From: DASVFB01 sp963766345
GTDB lineage: Bacteria > Actinomycetota > Thermoleophilia > Gaiellales > Gaiellaceae
Direction of reading: 5' to 3'
Assembly (NCBI GenBank): GCA_963766345.1
Contig: CAVXZL010000010.1
Coordinates: 557,723-621,722, forward strand
Length of the DNA: 64,000 nucleotides
Both the position numbers and the translations under genes were made by a program. The notes beneath the pieces were generated by a model. The model had not been told where the DNA came from. It worked only from the letters and a program-made list of their open reading frames with translations, and did not search any database. The first letter of the stretch is position 1. Each line of letters begins with the position of its first letter. This document shows positions 25,064 through 33,942 of the stretch, one piece after another.

Positions 25064-25711
25064 CTAGGGTCCGATGAGGCGTATGTAACGCGCGAGCTGC
25101 TCGTCGAGTCGAAGCGTCTGCAGGATCGTGCCCATGTTGTGGAAGCCGAATCCGTACGTGTGCCGACCAACTGTCCAGATGAGGACGACGTGGTGCGCGA
25201 AGGCGCTTCCGTCGTTCGTGGTCGGCGGCACGTATACGGCGTGCATCCGCCAGCCATTCATCCTCGTGCGGCCGATCAGCCGGACGCGCGCAGTGGGGTA
25301 CCAGGCCGGGCCGTTGACCACCTTCGCGTCGTTAGTCAAAGGCTTCGGCGATGCAACTAGGACGAGATGCTGATCGGGGGACGTGCTCGACCCCACGACC
25401 CAGTCGCGCCACGCCTTTCCGCAGCCGCCGACCCCGCCGGGTCCGATGATTCGGAGCACGCATGACGTGACGTGCTGCCCTGTCTCCGTCAAGCCCTGCG
25501 GAACCCTCGTTGGGCACGGAACGGCGTATACCACGGCGCGAGCCGTCGAGCGACACGCCTTCGTCAACGTGGGTGAAGCAGGCACGAGGTGAAGCGGTGA
25601 GGGCTGCGCAGCCGTCGAGGGCGGCAAAGCCAGGCTTACGCCCAGAGCCATAAGCGAATTCACCAGGATCGTTTGCTGCGCACGCGCCAGTCTCACGGTG
25701 CCCGCAAACAA
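25064..25711 (-). CDS. secreted protein of unknown function
   Basis: Up to 215 residues. The N-terminus has a basic segment and a hydrophobic stretch (ILVNSLMALGVSLALPP) ending at STAAQP, a plausible signal peptide. The mature part holds five cysteines (including ACRST, VPCPT, SCVLR, GCGKAW) and a C-terminal half with GRTRMNGWRMHAVYVPP and HHVVLIWTVGRHTYGFGFHN. Codon and base use are slightly less GC-rich than the flanking housekeeping genes. The start is uncertain (TTG 25711). I do not recognise the family. Confidence 0.55.
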   Translation of the reverse strand: MFAGTVRLARAQQTILVNSLMALGVSLALPPSTAAQPSPLHLVPASPTLTKACRSTARAVVYAVPCPTRVPQGLTETGQHVTSCVLRIIGPGGVGGCGKAWRDWVVGSSTSPDQHLVLVASPKPLTNDAKVVNGPAWYPTARVRLIGRTRMNGWRMHAVYVPPTTNDGSAFAHHVVLIWTVGRHTYGFGFHNMGTILQTLRLDEQLARYIRLIGP

Positions 25712-25834
25712 AGATACGCCGCCAGAACACCGTCGCCAGCGTGATCAGCATCGGCTGCGCCAGCGTACGCGTATGCCTACCTGGGGCTGGTCGAGACTTA
25801 AGGGTGCGATTGCCGGCCGATGCATCGCGACGCC

Positions 25835-26488
25835 TCATCGTCCAAACGCCCATGCCACCATCAACGGCAGCTCGTCTTGCCAGAACGTATCGCCGTGCGA
25901 TCCGACGCGCTCGGTCAGCACAACTTCGGCGCCGGCATCGCGCAGCGCGGTCGCCCATCGGGTGGCGTTGTCGCGGAAGAACGGCTCCAGGGTGCCCGCG
26001 ACGAGGTACGCGCGGGGAAGCGGGCTCGGCAGCACGCCGGGCGGCTTGTAACCGCCGCCAGGCGAGGCGCAGAAGATCGCGCTGTAGACATCTGGATGCC
26101 GAAGCCCCAGGGCGAGGGCCAGCTCCCCACCCGCCGAGACACCGAACACCGCAGTGCGTTCGGCGCGCATCCCGACTCCGAAACGCTCTCGCACCCAGCC
26201 ACGTACGTCCTCGACGAAGAACCTCTCGTGTGCCGCGAACCGCTCCGGCTCAAAGCCCGGTGAGTACTCATGGAGCCGCAGCGTCTCATCGGACAGCCGA
26301 TGGACACCGACGATCATCGTTGACGGTACGTCAGCTACCTCGAGAGACCTGCCCCATTGCGAGACCAGATGACCGTCCCCGGCGAACACGACTGCCTCGG
26401 CCGGAACCGGCGGGACGTACACCGTGACCTGCCGACCACCGTCGAACTCGAGCCTGTCGCTGACGAGATCTCCCGCGATCGACGACAT
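25835..26488 (-). CDS. esterase of the alpha/beta-hydrolase (enterochelin esterase-like) family
   Basis: 217 residues from ATG 26488, which follows AAAGGAG. The nucleophile elbow is FGVSAGGELALALGLRHPD (Ser near 127), with the downstream acid/His region YLVAGTLEPFF and GSHGDTFW (His near 203). The N-terminal half has PPVPAEAVVFAGDGHLVSQW. The family includes siderophore esterases, esterase D and antigen-85-like enzymes; the substrate is unknown. In-frame Met codons at 26527 and 26509 are less well placed. Confidence 0.82.
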   Translation of the reverse strand: MSSIAGDLVSDRLEFDGGRQVTVYVPPVPAEAVVFAGDGHLVSQWGRSLEVADVPSTMIVGVHRLSDETLRLHEYSPGFEPERFAAHERFFVEDVRGWVRERFGVGMRAERTAVFGVSAGGELALALGLRHPDVYSAIFCASPGGGYKPPGVLPSPLPRAYLVAGTLEPFFRDNATRWATALRDAGAEVVLTERVGSHGDTFWQDELPLMVAWAFGR

Positions 26489-26661
26489 CGTCGTTCCGTC
26501 TCCTTTCATAGGCACTCGAACCCCCACAGGTCAGGTTCGACGGAGCTGATGCGCTCAAGCCGCCTCACCCAAAATGATGCCGCGACGCTTAGTGAGCGTG
26601 AGCCGGGCGTAATAACGACGGGCTGCGCGAGCGTCCTCACGTCCGAGCTTAGCGGGCGCCT

Positions 26662-29079
26662 TCAGCCCGTGTTCCGCAATGCAGCCGCGATGCCGGCGAT
26701 CGAGCGGAGGAGCGGCAGCCGCGCGGACTCGTCTCCGGCTCGGTGGCGGCGGAGCAGCTCGACCTGGATCGCGTTCATCGGATCGACGTACGGGTTTCGC
26801 AGGTCGATCGCCCGCTGCACTGTCGGCTGGCGGTCGAGCAAACGATCGACGCCGGATGCCTGCAGGACCGACGACACCGTCAGGTCGTGCTCGCGCTCGA
26901 TCTCGCCGAACAGCTCGTCGCGCAGCGCCGCGTCGGGAACGAGCTCGAGGTAGCCACGTGCGACTTCGAGGCTCGACTTCGCGAGCGTCATCTCGAGGTT
27001 GTCCACGACGGTGCGGAAGAACGGCAGCTCCTCGTAGAGGCGACGCAACTCGCCGACATCGAGCGACGACAGCGCCGTGCCGCAGCCGAACCACGCGGGC
27101 AGCAGGACGCGGTTCTGCGTCCACGCGAAGACCCAGGGAATCGCGCGCAGCGAGGCGAGATAGTTCTCGTCGTTCGGGCGCCGCGCCGGCCGTGACCCGA
27201 TCTCGAGCAGCGCGAGCTCGTCCACCGGCGTGACGAGGCGGAAGAACTCGGCGAAGCGCGGCTGCTCCCACACGAACTCGCGATAGCGGCGGTGGGCGAG
27301 ACGCGCGAGCTCGTCGAGCGTTTCGCGCTCGGCCTGTCCCGGGGGTCGCGCGGTCACCTCGGGGAACGCCGCGAGCAACGCCCCGGCGAGCGCCGCTTCG
27401 AGGTTCACACGCGCGAGCCCTTCGAGGCCGTACTTGAACGAGACTGTCTCGCCCTGCTCGGTCAGCTTCAGCCGGCCCGGCGGATGCCCAGGCGGTTGCG
27501 ACACGATCGCGGCGTGCGTCGGCCCGCCGCCGCGGCCCGTGCTGCCGCCGCGGCCGTGGAAGACGGTCAGCTCGACGTCGTGCTCGCGCGCGGTCGCCGC
27601 GAGTGACTCCTGCGCGCGGTAGATCGCCCACTGCGCCGCGAGGTAGCCACCGTCCTTGCCGGAGTCCGAGTAGCCGACCATGACCTCGACTTGCCTGCCG
27701 TGCCGCAGGAACCGCTCGTCGTGCAACAGCTCGTCGAGGATGCGCGGCGCCGCGGCGAGATCGTCGAGCGTCTCGAACAGCGGCACGACCGCGGTGCGCG
27801 GCCCGGTCAGCTCGAGCGCGCGCAGCACGTCGTCGGCCGACGACGTGTTCGACACGATGACCGTGTCGCCCGCCGCTCGAAGCGCCGTGCGCATCGTGTC
27901 GCCGGAGACGTCACGCGCGTGCACGCGTACGTCGAGCTTCGCGACCTCGAAGCCGAAGATCTCGACCGTCCGCTCCAGCTCGGCGACGCGTGCTGCGAGC
28001 CGCGAGCCGCGATGCGCCTCGAGGCTGCGGCGGATGACGCCGAGGTCTTCGAGCAGTGCGTCCGACGACTCGAACGCGTCGTTCGCGAGCCGCCACCAGA
28101 CGAACGAGAGCTTGCGGCGGTACGGCTCGAGCTCGTTCTGCGCGCCGATCTCGGCCGCATAGTCGGGCAGCTCGCGCTCGTCGCGCGCGAGGGATCGTTC
28201 GAGCTCGTCCGTCACGCCGACGAACGAACGGTGCGGCGACAGCTCGACGGCGAGGGCGCGGACCCGGTCGCGGTAGCGCTCCCGTGCGACCGTGCGCGCA
28301 CGCGACCGCGCCTCTTCGATCGTCCCGGTACCCGCGGAAGGGTTGCCGTCCATGTCACCGCCGATCCACGAGCCGAACCGAAGCGGCGGCGGCGCGTCGG
28401 GAAAGCGCTGCCGCCACTCGCGCAGCAGATCCTCGGCCGCCTCGAAGAGGCTGTGCTCGAAGTACCAGAGGCCGTTGCGGATCTCGTCGGAGACCCGGAG
28501 GCGGTCGTGTCGAACCTCGTCCGTTTGCCAGAGCAGCGTTATCTCTTCGGCCAGACGCTCTTCCACGTCGGCGCGCTCGGCCGGCGTCAGGAGCGGATCG
28601 TCCAGACGGTCGAGCTCGGCGGCGATGCGAACGTGCGCGAGCAGGACGGTGCGCCGTGTCGCTTCCGTGGGATGAGCGGTCAGCACGAGCCGGACGGACA
28701 CGTCGCGCGCGCGGCGCTCGAGCTCGTCCGCCGGAACGTCTCGCAACAGCTCGAGCGCATGCTCGAGCGAGTCGTGCGCGGCGCGCCCGGCATGCGCGTT
28801 CTCGCGGCGCCGCCGGATGCGATGGTGCTGCTCCGCGATGTTCGCGAGCTGGAAGTAGAGCGCGAAGGCGCGGAGCACGAGTGCCTGCTGCTCCGGCGAG
28901 ACCGTCCGCATCGGCTCGCTGACGCCCGCGACGATCCCGCTCTGCCGCGCCGAGCGTGCGAGCAGGCGCACGCTCTCGACCGTCTCGAGGAGCCACTCGC
29001 CCTGCTGCTCGACGAGGACCGTGCCGAGGGTCTCGCCGAGCAGGCGGACGTTGCGCCCGAGCTGCGTCGTTCCGCTCAC
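26662..29079 (-). CDS. ppc: phosphoenolpyruvate carboxylase
   Basis: 805 residues, at the short end for bacterial PEPC (about 880-930). Active-site signatures are VLTAHPTEATRRT near residue 131, VMVGYSDSGKDGGYLAAQW near 470, FHGRGGSTGRGGGP near 514, and the C-terminal RNTG that closes the active site. It makes oxaloacetate from PEP and bicarbonate (anaplerosis). GTG 29079 fits the family N-terminus. It is monocistronic, and divergent from the secreted phosphoesterase-like gene. Confidence 0.96.
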   Translation of the reverse strand: MSGTTQLGRNVRLLGETLGTVLVEQQGEWLLETVESVRLLARSARQSGIVAGVSEPMRTVSPEQQALVLRAFALYFQLANIAEQHHRIRRRRENAHAGRAAHDSLEHALELLRDVPADELERRARDVSVRLVLTAHPTEATRRTVLLAHVRIAAELDRLDDPLLTPAERADVEERLAEEITLLWQTDEVRHDRLRVSDEIRNGLWYFEHSLFEAAEDLLREWRQRFPDAPPPLRFGSWIGGDMDGNPSAGTGTIEEARSRARTVARERYRDRVRALAVELSPHRSFVGVTDELERSLARDERELPDYAAEIGAQNELEPYRRKLSFVWWRLANDAFESSDALLEDLGVIRRSLEAHRGSRLAARVAELERTVEIFGFEVAKLDVRVHARDVSGDTMRTALRAAGDTVIVSNTSSADDVLRALELTGPRTAVVPLFETLDDLAAAPRILDELLHDERFLRHGRQVEVMVGYSDSGKDGGYLAAQWAIYRAQESLAATAREHDVELTVFHGRGGSTGRGGGPTHAAIVSQPPGHPPGRLKLTEQGETVSFKYGLEGLARVNLEAALAGALLAAFPEVTARPPGQAERETLDELARLAHRRYREFVWEQPRFAEFFRLVTPVDELALLEIGSRPARRPNDENYLASLRAIPWVFAWTQNRVLLPAWFGCGTALSSLDVGELRRLYEELPFFRTVVDNLEMTLAKSSLEVARGYLELVPDAALRDELFGEIEREHDLTVSSVLQASGVDRLLDRQPTVQRAIDLRNPYVDPMNAIQVELLRRHRAGDESARLPLLRSIAGIAAALRNTG

Positions 29080-29177
29080 GTAACCAGATGATCACCGAAC
29101 CGCGACCAGTCGGATACCCACTGCCTGGCTCCGAGGCGAAAGGCTGGAACGGACCGTTGACGACCGTTGGAGGGAGC

Positions 29178-30347
29178 ATGTCGAGACGCAGGGTTTCGCT
29201 CGTTCTGCTGTGCGCGGTAGCGGCCGGAGCGGCCGCCGTAGGCTTCGCGGTCGCCGGCAAGGATCGCGGCAACGACAAGAAGTTCGAGTACGCGATCGGC
29301 CTCTGGGGCGATCTGCCGTACTCGGACGTGCAGGCGCAGGCCGGGGTGCCGAACCTCATCGCCGACATGAACAGCCAGGACATCGAGTTCTCGGTACACA
29401 ACGGCGACCTGAAGGCCGGCAACTCGATTCCGGGCTCGAAGACGCCGACAACGTGCCAGACCACCGTCGAGCCCACGATCTACTCGCAAGGGCTCGGCTA
29501 CTTCAATGCGCTCGAGAAGCCCGCGATCTTCACGCCCGGCGACAACGACTGGACGGACTGCGACCGCACGTCGAACGGCGGCCTGAACGACCGCGTGCAG
29601 CTCCAGTACGAGCGGAACCTCTTCTTCAAGACCGACAGGTCGCTCGGCGAGCACACGATGAAGGTCGAGGTGCAGTCCAAGCCGGAGTGCCTCGGGCCCG
29701 ACGACTCTGCAGGTCATCCCACCATGACGCCGTGCGTCGAGAACCGCCGCTGGACGTTCAGGCATGTGACGTACGCGACGCTGAACGTCCAGGGCACGTG
29801 CAACAACCGCTGCTCGAGCGGAGCCGGCGATCCTGCAGGCGACGAGGCCGAGTACCAGGCGCGCGAGCCGGCCGACGAGCAGTGGCTGCGCGACACGTTC
29901 GACGAGGCGAACGACAGACACTCGGCGGCCGTGATGATCATCTGGCAGGCCGACCCCGGCTTCGACACGTCCGGATACCAGGGCGCGATCAAGCGCGATC
30001 CCAGGACCCTCGTCGAGACCGACGGCAATCCCGACGGCCTGCACGATCTGCTGTCCTTGCTCCGAAGCCTCACGATCGCGTTCGAGAAGCCGGTCGTGCT
30101 CGTGCACGGCGACTCGCACTACTTCATGGTCGACAAGCCCCTGCTGGACTCCGACGGCAGGCGCGTCGAGAACTTCACTCGTGTCGAGACGTTCGGCGAC
30201 CACGGGACGTTCGGCCCCGCGCATCCGGAGTGGGACACGAACGACGTGCAGTGGGTCAAGGTGCTCGTCGATCCCCACAGCCGCGACGTCTTTGCGTTCC
30301 AGCCGCAGATCGTCCCCGCGAACCGCGTGGCGGTGCCGGCTCCCTGA
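29178..30347 (+). CDS. secreted metallophosphoesterase-like protein
   Basis: 389 residues with a signal peptide (MSRRR, then a hydrophobic core to AVAGKDRG). Calcineurin-like metal motifs are visible in order: GDLPYSD near 43, VHNGDLKAG near 74, TPGDNDWTDC near 115 and VLVHGDSHYF near 313. The protein contains several cysteines likely paired outside the cell. The family hydrolyses phosphate mono- or diesters; the substrate is unknown. GGAGGGA precedes ATG 29178. Confidence 0.78.
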   Translation: MSRRRVSLVLLCAVAAGAAAVGFAVAGKDRGNDKKFEYAIGLWGDLPYSDVQAQAGVPNLIADMNSQDIEFSVHNGDLKAGNSIPGSKTPTTCQTTVEPTIYSQGLGYFNALEKPAIFTPGDNDWTDCDRTSNGGLNDRVQLQYERNLFFKTDRSLGEHTMKVEVQSKPECLGPDDSAGHPTMTPCVENRRWTFRHVTYATLNVQGTCNNRCSSGAGDPAGDEAEYQAREPADEQWLRDTFDEANDRHSAAVMIIWQADPGFDTSGYQGAIKRDPRTLVETDGNPDGLHDLLSLLRSLTIAFEKPVVLVHGDSHYFMVDKPLLDSDGRRVENFTRVETFGDHGTFGPAHPEWDTNDVQWVKVLVDPHSRDVFAFQPQIVPANRVAVPAP

Positions 30348-30413
30348 CCACGGGGCTATGCGTGCCGATTCGTGCGGCGGTGTAGGGGAGCACCGCCGCA
30401 CTACCATCGGCAC

Positions 30414-31682
30414 ATGAGCCCCGTCAGGCCGAAGGTGCAGGTCGTCGGCCGGCGCCTCGAGGTGGAGGACTACCGCCTGCGCGACTTCCTCACGCGCACC
30501 GCGCAGCCGTACGACTGGCTCGAGGCCGGATCGGCCGAGGCCGACGCCCTGCTCGAGCGTGCCGGGCTCGCCGGTGCGGAACTGCCCGTCCTCGTCGAGG
30601 GGGACGGCACGGCGCACACCGCCGCGAGCGTCGAGACGATTGCGCGCGCGTGGGGCGGTCTCCGGCCGGCGAAGCGCGCGCACTACGACTTCGTCGTGAT
30701 CGGCGCCGGTCCGGCGGGCCTCGCGGCCGCGGTGTACGCGGCTTCCGACGGGCTGTCGACACTCGTGTGCGACGCCGACGTGCCGGGCGGCCAGTCCTCG
30801 TACACGGACAGGATCGAGAACTTCTTCGGCTTCCCCGACGGCATCGGCGGCGCGGAGCTCGCGCGGCTCGCGGGCAGGCAGGCCGAGCAGTTCGGCGCCG
30901 AGCTGATCTTCCTGCGCGCTGTGCGGGGCAGCAGGCTCAACGGATACGACGAACCGGTCGGGCTGTGCCTTGCGGACGGCTCCGAGGTCACCGCGTCGGT
31001 CGTGCTCGCCGCTCCGGGCATGGAGTGGCGGCGGCTCGACGTCGACGGCGTGGACGAGTTGCTCGGCCGCGGCGTGTACTACGGCGCGGGTCGCAGCGAG
31101 GCGGCCCAGTGCTCGGGACAGAACGTGGTTGTCGTCGGCGCCGGGAACTCCGCCGGCCAGGCGGTCCTCAACTTCGCGAACCAGACTGCGCGCGTGACGA
31201 TGCTCGTTCGCGGCGACGGGCTCGGCAAGTCGATGTCCCACTACCTGATCGAGCGGATCGAGCAGCATCCGCTGATCGACGTCCACCTCGAGTCGCAGCT
31301 CACGGAGCTGCACGAGGACGGCGACAAGCTCTGCGCGGTCACGTTCACCGATGCCGGCGGCAAAGCCGAGACGCGCTCGGTCGACGGCGTCTTCCTCTGC
31401 ATCGGCGGCAGCCCGCACACGGACTGGTGCCCGCGCGAGCACGTCCTGACCGACGCGGCGGGCTACATCGTGACTGGACGGGACGTGCTCGCCATTGGCG
31501 GCGCCGACTGCTGGCCGCTCGAGCGCGACCCGCTGCCGCTCGAGACGAGCCGCGTCGGCCTCTTCGCCGCGGGCGACGTCAGGAGCGGTTCGACGAAACG
31601 CGTCGCGGCCGCAGTGGGGGAGGGGTCGATGGTCGCGTCACTCATCTTCAGGCGCCTTGGCGAGCTTGGCGTCACGCTCTGA
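30414..31682 (+). CDS. thioredoxin-reductase-like flavoprotein without redox CxxC
   Basis: 422 residues. The N-terminal ~75 residues form a degenerate glutaredoxin-like domain; then FAD-binding VIGAGPAGLAAAVYAASDG near 98, GGQSSYTDRIENFFGFP, NAD(P)-binding VVVGAGNSAGQAVLNF near 240 and the C-terminal GLFAAGDVRSGSTKRVAAAVGEG. The thioredoxin-reductase ACxxC between the two nucleotide motifs is absent (RSEAAQCSGQN instead). TACCAT lies six bases before ATG 30414. The egtB start overlaps its 3' end, tying it to ergothioneine synthesis. A larger paralogue lies at 33923-35626. Confidence 0.85.
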   Translation: MSPVRPKVQVVGRRLEVEDYRLRDFLTRTAQPYDWLEAGSAEADALLERAGLAGAELPVLVEGDGTAHTAASVETIARAWGGLRPAKRAHYDFVVIGAGPAGLAAAVYAASDGLSTLVCDADVPGGQSSYTDRIENFFGFPDGIGGAELARLAGRQAEQFGAELIFLRAVRGSRLNGYDEPVGLCLADGSEVTASVVLAAPGMEWRRLDVDGVDELLGRGVYYGAGRSEAAQCSGQNVVVVGAGNSAGQAVLNFANQTARVTMLVRGDGLGKSMSHYLIERIEQHPLIDVHLESQLTELHEDGDKLCAVTFTDAGGKAETRSVDGVFLCIGGSPHTDWCPREHVLTDAAGYIVTGRDVLAIGGADCWPLERDPLPLETSRVGLFAAGDVRSGSTKRVAAAVGEGSMVASLIFRRLGELGVTL

Positions 31683-32724
31683 GCTCGGGCTCGCGCTCGA
31701 GCACGCGCGCGCCCGAACCGAGGCGCTGCTCGAGCCGCTGAGCAGCGATGAGTTGGTGCGGCAGTTTTCGCCGCTCCAGTCGCCGCTCGTCTGGGATCTC
31801 GCGCACGTCGGCCACTTCGAGGAGCTCTGGCTGCTGCGGAACGGTGACGCCGCGTCGCACGGCGATCTCTACGACGCGTTCGCGCACGCGCGCGCAGAGC
31901 GCGGCGAGCTTCCGCTGTTGTCGCCGGACGAGGCGCGCGCTTACGTCCGCGACGTGCGCGAGCGCGTGCTCGAGCGCCTGCCGGATCTCGATCCGTACCT
32001 CGTCGCCATGGTCGTGCAGCACGAGCTTCAGCACGCGGAGACGATCGCGCAGACGCTCGCGGTCACAGGTCTGCTCGGCGCGTATGTGTTGCCGCCCGTC
32101 GAGGCGAGCGGCGAAGTCGTCGTGCCCGGCGGCTCGTTCACGCAGGGGAGCATCGACGCGTGGGCGTACGACAACGAGCAGCCGCCGCACACGGTCGAGC
32201 TGCCTACCTTTCGCATCGACCGCGCGCTCGCGACGAACGGCGAGTGGGCCGCGTTCATGCAGGCCGGCGGCTACCGCGACCGCGATCTCTGGAGCGACGA
32301 GGGCTGGACGTGGCACAAGGCGGAGCAGGCCGAGGCTCCGCTGTACTGGAGCCCCGACCTGCCGCCGCGAGAGCCGGTCCTGCACGTGTCGTTCCACGAA
32401 GCCGCGGCGTACGCACGCTGGGCGGGCAAGCGGCTGCCGACCGAGGCCGAGTGGGAGAAGGCGGTGAAGACCGCAGGCGGCGAGCTCGAGCACGCCACCG
32501 GGGCGGCATGGCAGTGGACGTCGTCTGCGTTCAACGGCTATCCCGGCTTCGTCGCGTACCCGTACCGCGAGTACTCGGAGCCGTTCTTCGGCGGCGAGTA
32601 CCGCGTGCTCCGCGGCGGCTCGTGGATCACGGATCCGCTCGTCGCGCGGCCGACCTTCCGCAACTGGGACTTCCCGCAGCGGCGTCAGATCTTCTCCGGC
32701 GTGAGGTGCGCGAGCGATGGCTAG
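31666..32724 (+). CDS. egtB: ergothioneine biosynthesis sulfoxide synthase
   Basis: 352 residues, shorter than mycobacterial EgtB (about 430). The N-terminal DinB-like half carries the iron ligands in VVQHELQHAETIAQT (HxxxHxE near 115). The C-terminal FGE-sulfatase half shows RLPTEAEWEKA near 265 and TFRNWDFPQRRQIFSGVRCA at the end. It joins trimethylhistidine (hercynine) to a thiol. egtA and egtC are not present nearby, so cysteine rather than gamma-glutamylcysteine may be the thiol donor (inference). TTG 31666 overlaps the upstream flavoprotein gene; the end overlaps egtD by 8 bases. Confidence 0.92.
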   Translation: MASRSELGLALEHARARTEALLEPLSSDELVRQFSPLQSPLVWDLAHVGHFEELWLLRNGDAASHGDLYDAFAHARAERGELPLLSPDEARAYVRDVRERVLERLPDLDPYLVAMVVQHELQHAETIAQTLAVTGLLGAYVLPPVEASGEVVVPGGSFTQGSIDAWAYDNEQPPHTVELPTFRIDRALATNGEWAAFMQAGGYRDRDLWSDEGWTWHKAEQAEAPLYWSPDLPPREPVLHVSFHEAAAYARWAGKRLPTEAEWEKAVKTAGGELEHATGAAWQWTSSAFNGYPGFVAYPYREYSEPFFGGEYRVLRGGSWITDPLVARPTFRNWDFPQRRQIFSGVRCASDG

Positions 32725-33673
32725 CGCCGCAACCGAGGTCGGCCTTCGCGAGGCGACGCTGCGAGGCCTGCGGCGCGAGCCGAAGCAGCTGCCGACGCTC
32801 TGGCTGTACGACGAGCGGGGCTCGCAGCTCTACGAGCAGATCACGCGACTGCCCGCGTACTACCCGCCGCGGCGCGAGCGCGAGATCCTCCGTGCGCACT
32901 CCTCCGAGATCACGGCGGGGACGCGGGCGCGCACGCTCGTCGAGCTCGGCGCGGGAAACGCGCAGAGGACCCGGCTGCTGCTCGACGCGCTCGCCCCGAC
33001 GCTCGAGCGCTTCGTCCCACTCGACGTGAGCGAGGAGTTTCTCCGCACGACCGCGGACGCCGTCGCGGCGGAGTACCCGCGCATCCTCGTCGACGCGTTC
33101 GTCGGCGACTTCGAGCGCGATCTCCACTCGCTGCCCGCCGGCGGGCCTCGGCTGATCGCGCTGCTTGGAAGCACGATCGGCAACCTCTATCCGGCGCAGC
33201 GGCGTCGCTTCCTGAGCGCGGTCGCCGGCGCACTCGAGGACGATGACGCGTTCCTCGTCGGCGTCGACCTGGTCAAGGACGTCGCACAGCTCGAGGCGGC
33301 GTACAACGACGAGGGGGCCGTGACGGAGGCGTTCGTGCGCAACGCGCTCAGCGCCGTCAACCGCGAGCTCGACGCGACGTTCGACCAGTCGCGCTTCGCA
33401 TACGAGGCACGCTGGGATCGCGAGCGCGAGTGGATGGACATCGGCTTCCGCGCGCGACGGACGCACACCGTCCCGATCCGCGCGCTCGAGCTCGACGTCG
33501 CGTTCGCGGAGGGCGAGCAGCTGCGCGTCGAGGTCAGCTCGAAGTTTCGCCGCGCGCGGCTGGAGCGAGAGGCTCGCGACGCAGGCCTCGGCGTCGACAC
33601 GTGGTGGACCGACGAAGCGGGCGACTTCGCTGTCGCCCTGATGACACGCGAGAGGAGAAGCACATGCCGGTGA
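32717..33673 (+). CDS. egtD: L-histidine N-alpha-methyltransferase
   Basis: 318 residues, the normal length. The DUF2260/EgtD signatures are WLYDERGSQLYEQITRLPAYYPPRRE at 29-54, the SAM-binding VELGAGNAQRTRLLLDAL near 75, LLGSTIGNLYP near 148 and the C-terminal SSKFRRARLEREARDAGL. It trimethylates histidine to hercynine, the substrate of EgtB. Coupled to egtB by overlap and to the UBP zinc-finger gene by another 10-base overlap. Confidence 0.96.
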   Translation: MASAATEVGLREATLRGLRREPKQLPTLWLYDERGSQLYEQITRLPAYYPPRREREILRAHSSEITAGTRARTLVELGAGNAQRTRLLLDALAPTLERFVPLDVSEEFLRTTADAVAAEYPRILVDAFVGDFERDLHSLPAGGPRLIALLGSTIGNLYPAQRRRFLSAVAGALEDDDAFLVGVDLVKDVAQLEAAYNDEGAVTEAFVRNALSAVNRELDATFDQSRFAYEARWDREREWMDIGFRARRTHTVPIRALELDVAFAEGEQLRVEVSSKFRRARLEREARDAGLGVDTWWTDEAGDFAVALMTRERRSTCR

Positions 33674-33942
33674 CCTGCACCCACCTCGACCAGATCGAGG
33701 TGACGGAGCTGCCGGAGAAGATCGCCGGTTGCGAGGAGTGCCTGAAGACCGGCGATCGCTGGGTGCACCTGCGCATGTGCATGTCGTGCGGGAAGATCGG
33801 GTGCTGCGACTCCTCGCCGAACAAGCATGCGACGGCGCACGCGCGCGAGTCCGAGCATCCGATCATCCGCTCGGCCGAGCCCGGCGAGGACTGGATCTGG
33901 TGCTACGTCGACGAGCTGGCGTTCACGGTCGCGCCGGGGTAG
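33664..33942 (+). CDS. UBP-type zinc-finger protein
   Basis: 92 residues, essentially one ZnF-UBP domain: CTHLDQ, CEECLKTGD, CMSCGKIGCCDSS, then HATAHARESEHP and a WCYVDEL end, with all expected Cys/His ligands present. In eukaryotes this fold binds ubiquitin C-termini; bacterial versions are small stand-alone proteins, often next to or fused with cyclic-nucleotide-binding thioredoxin-reductase-like proteins, as here. ATG 33664 overlaps egtD. Its 3' end overlaps the convergent flavoprotein gene by 20 bases. Confidence 0.88.
   Translation: MPVTCTHLDQIEVTELPEKIAGCEECLKTGDRWVHLRMCMSCGKIGCCDSSPNKHATAHARESEHPIIRSAEPGEDWIWCYVDELAFTVAPG

Noticed and set aside
26510..26590. tRNA-like TTCGAACCC / GGTTCGA strings
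   Set aside because: No 5-bp T-stem around the loop, no acceptor or anticodon stem can be drawn.
26489..26661. Intergenic region between esterase and ppc
   Set aside because: No gene, RNA or convincing hairpin seen; the short minus-strand ORF tail there has no recognisable similarity.
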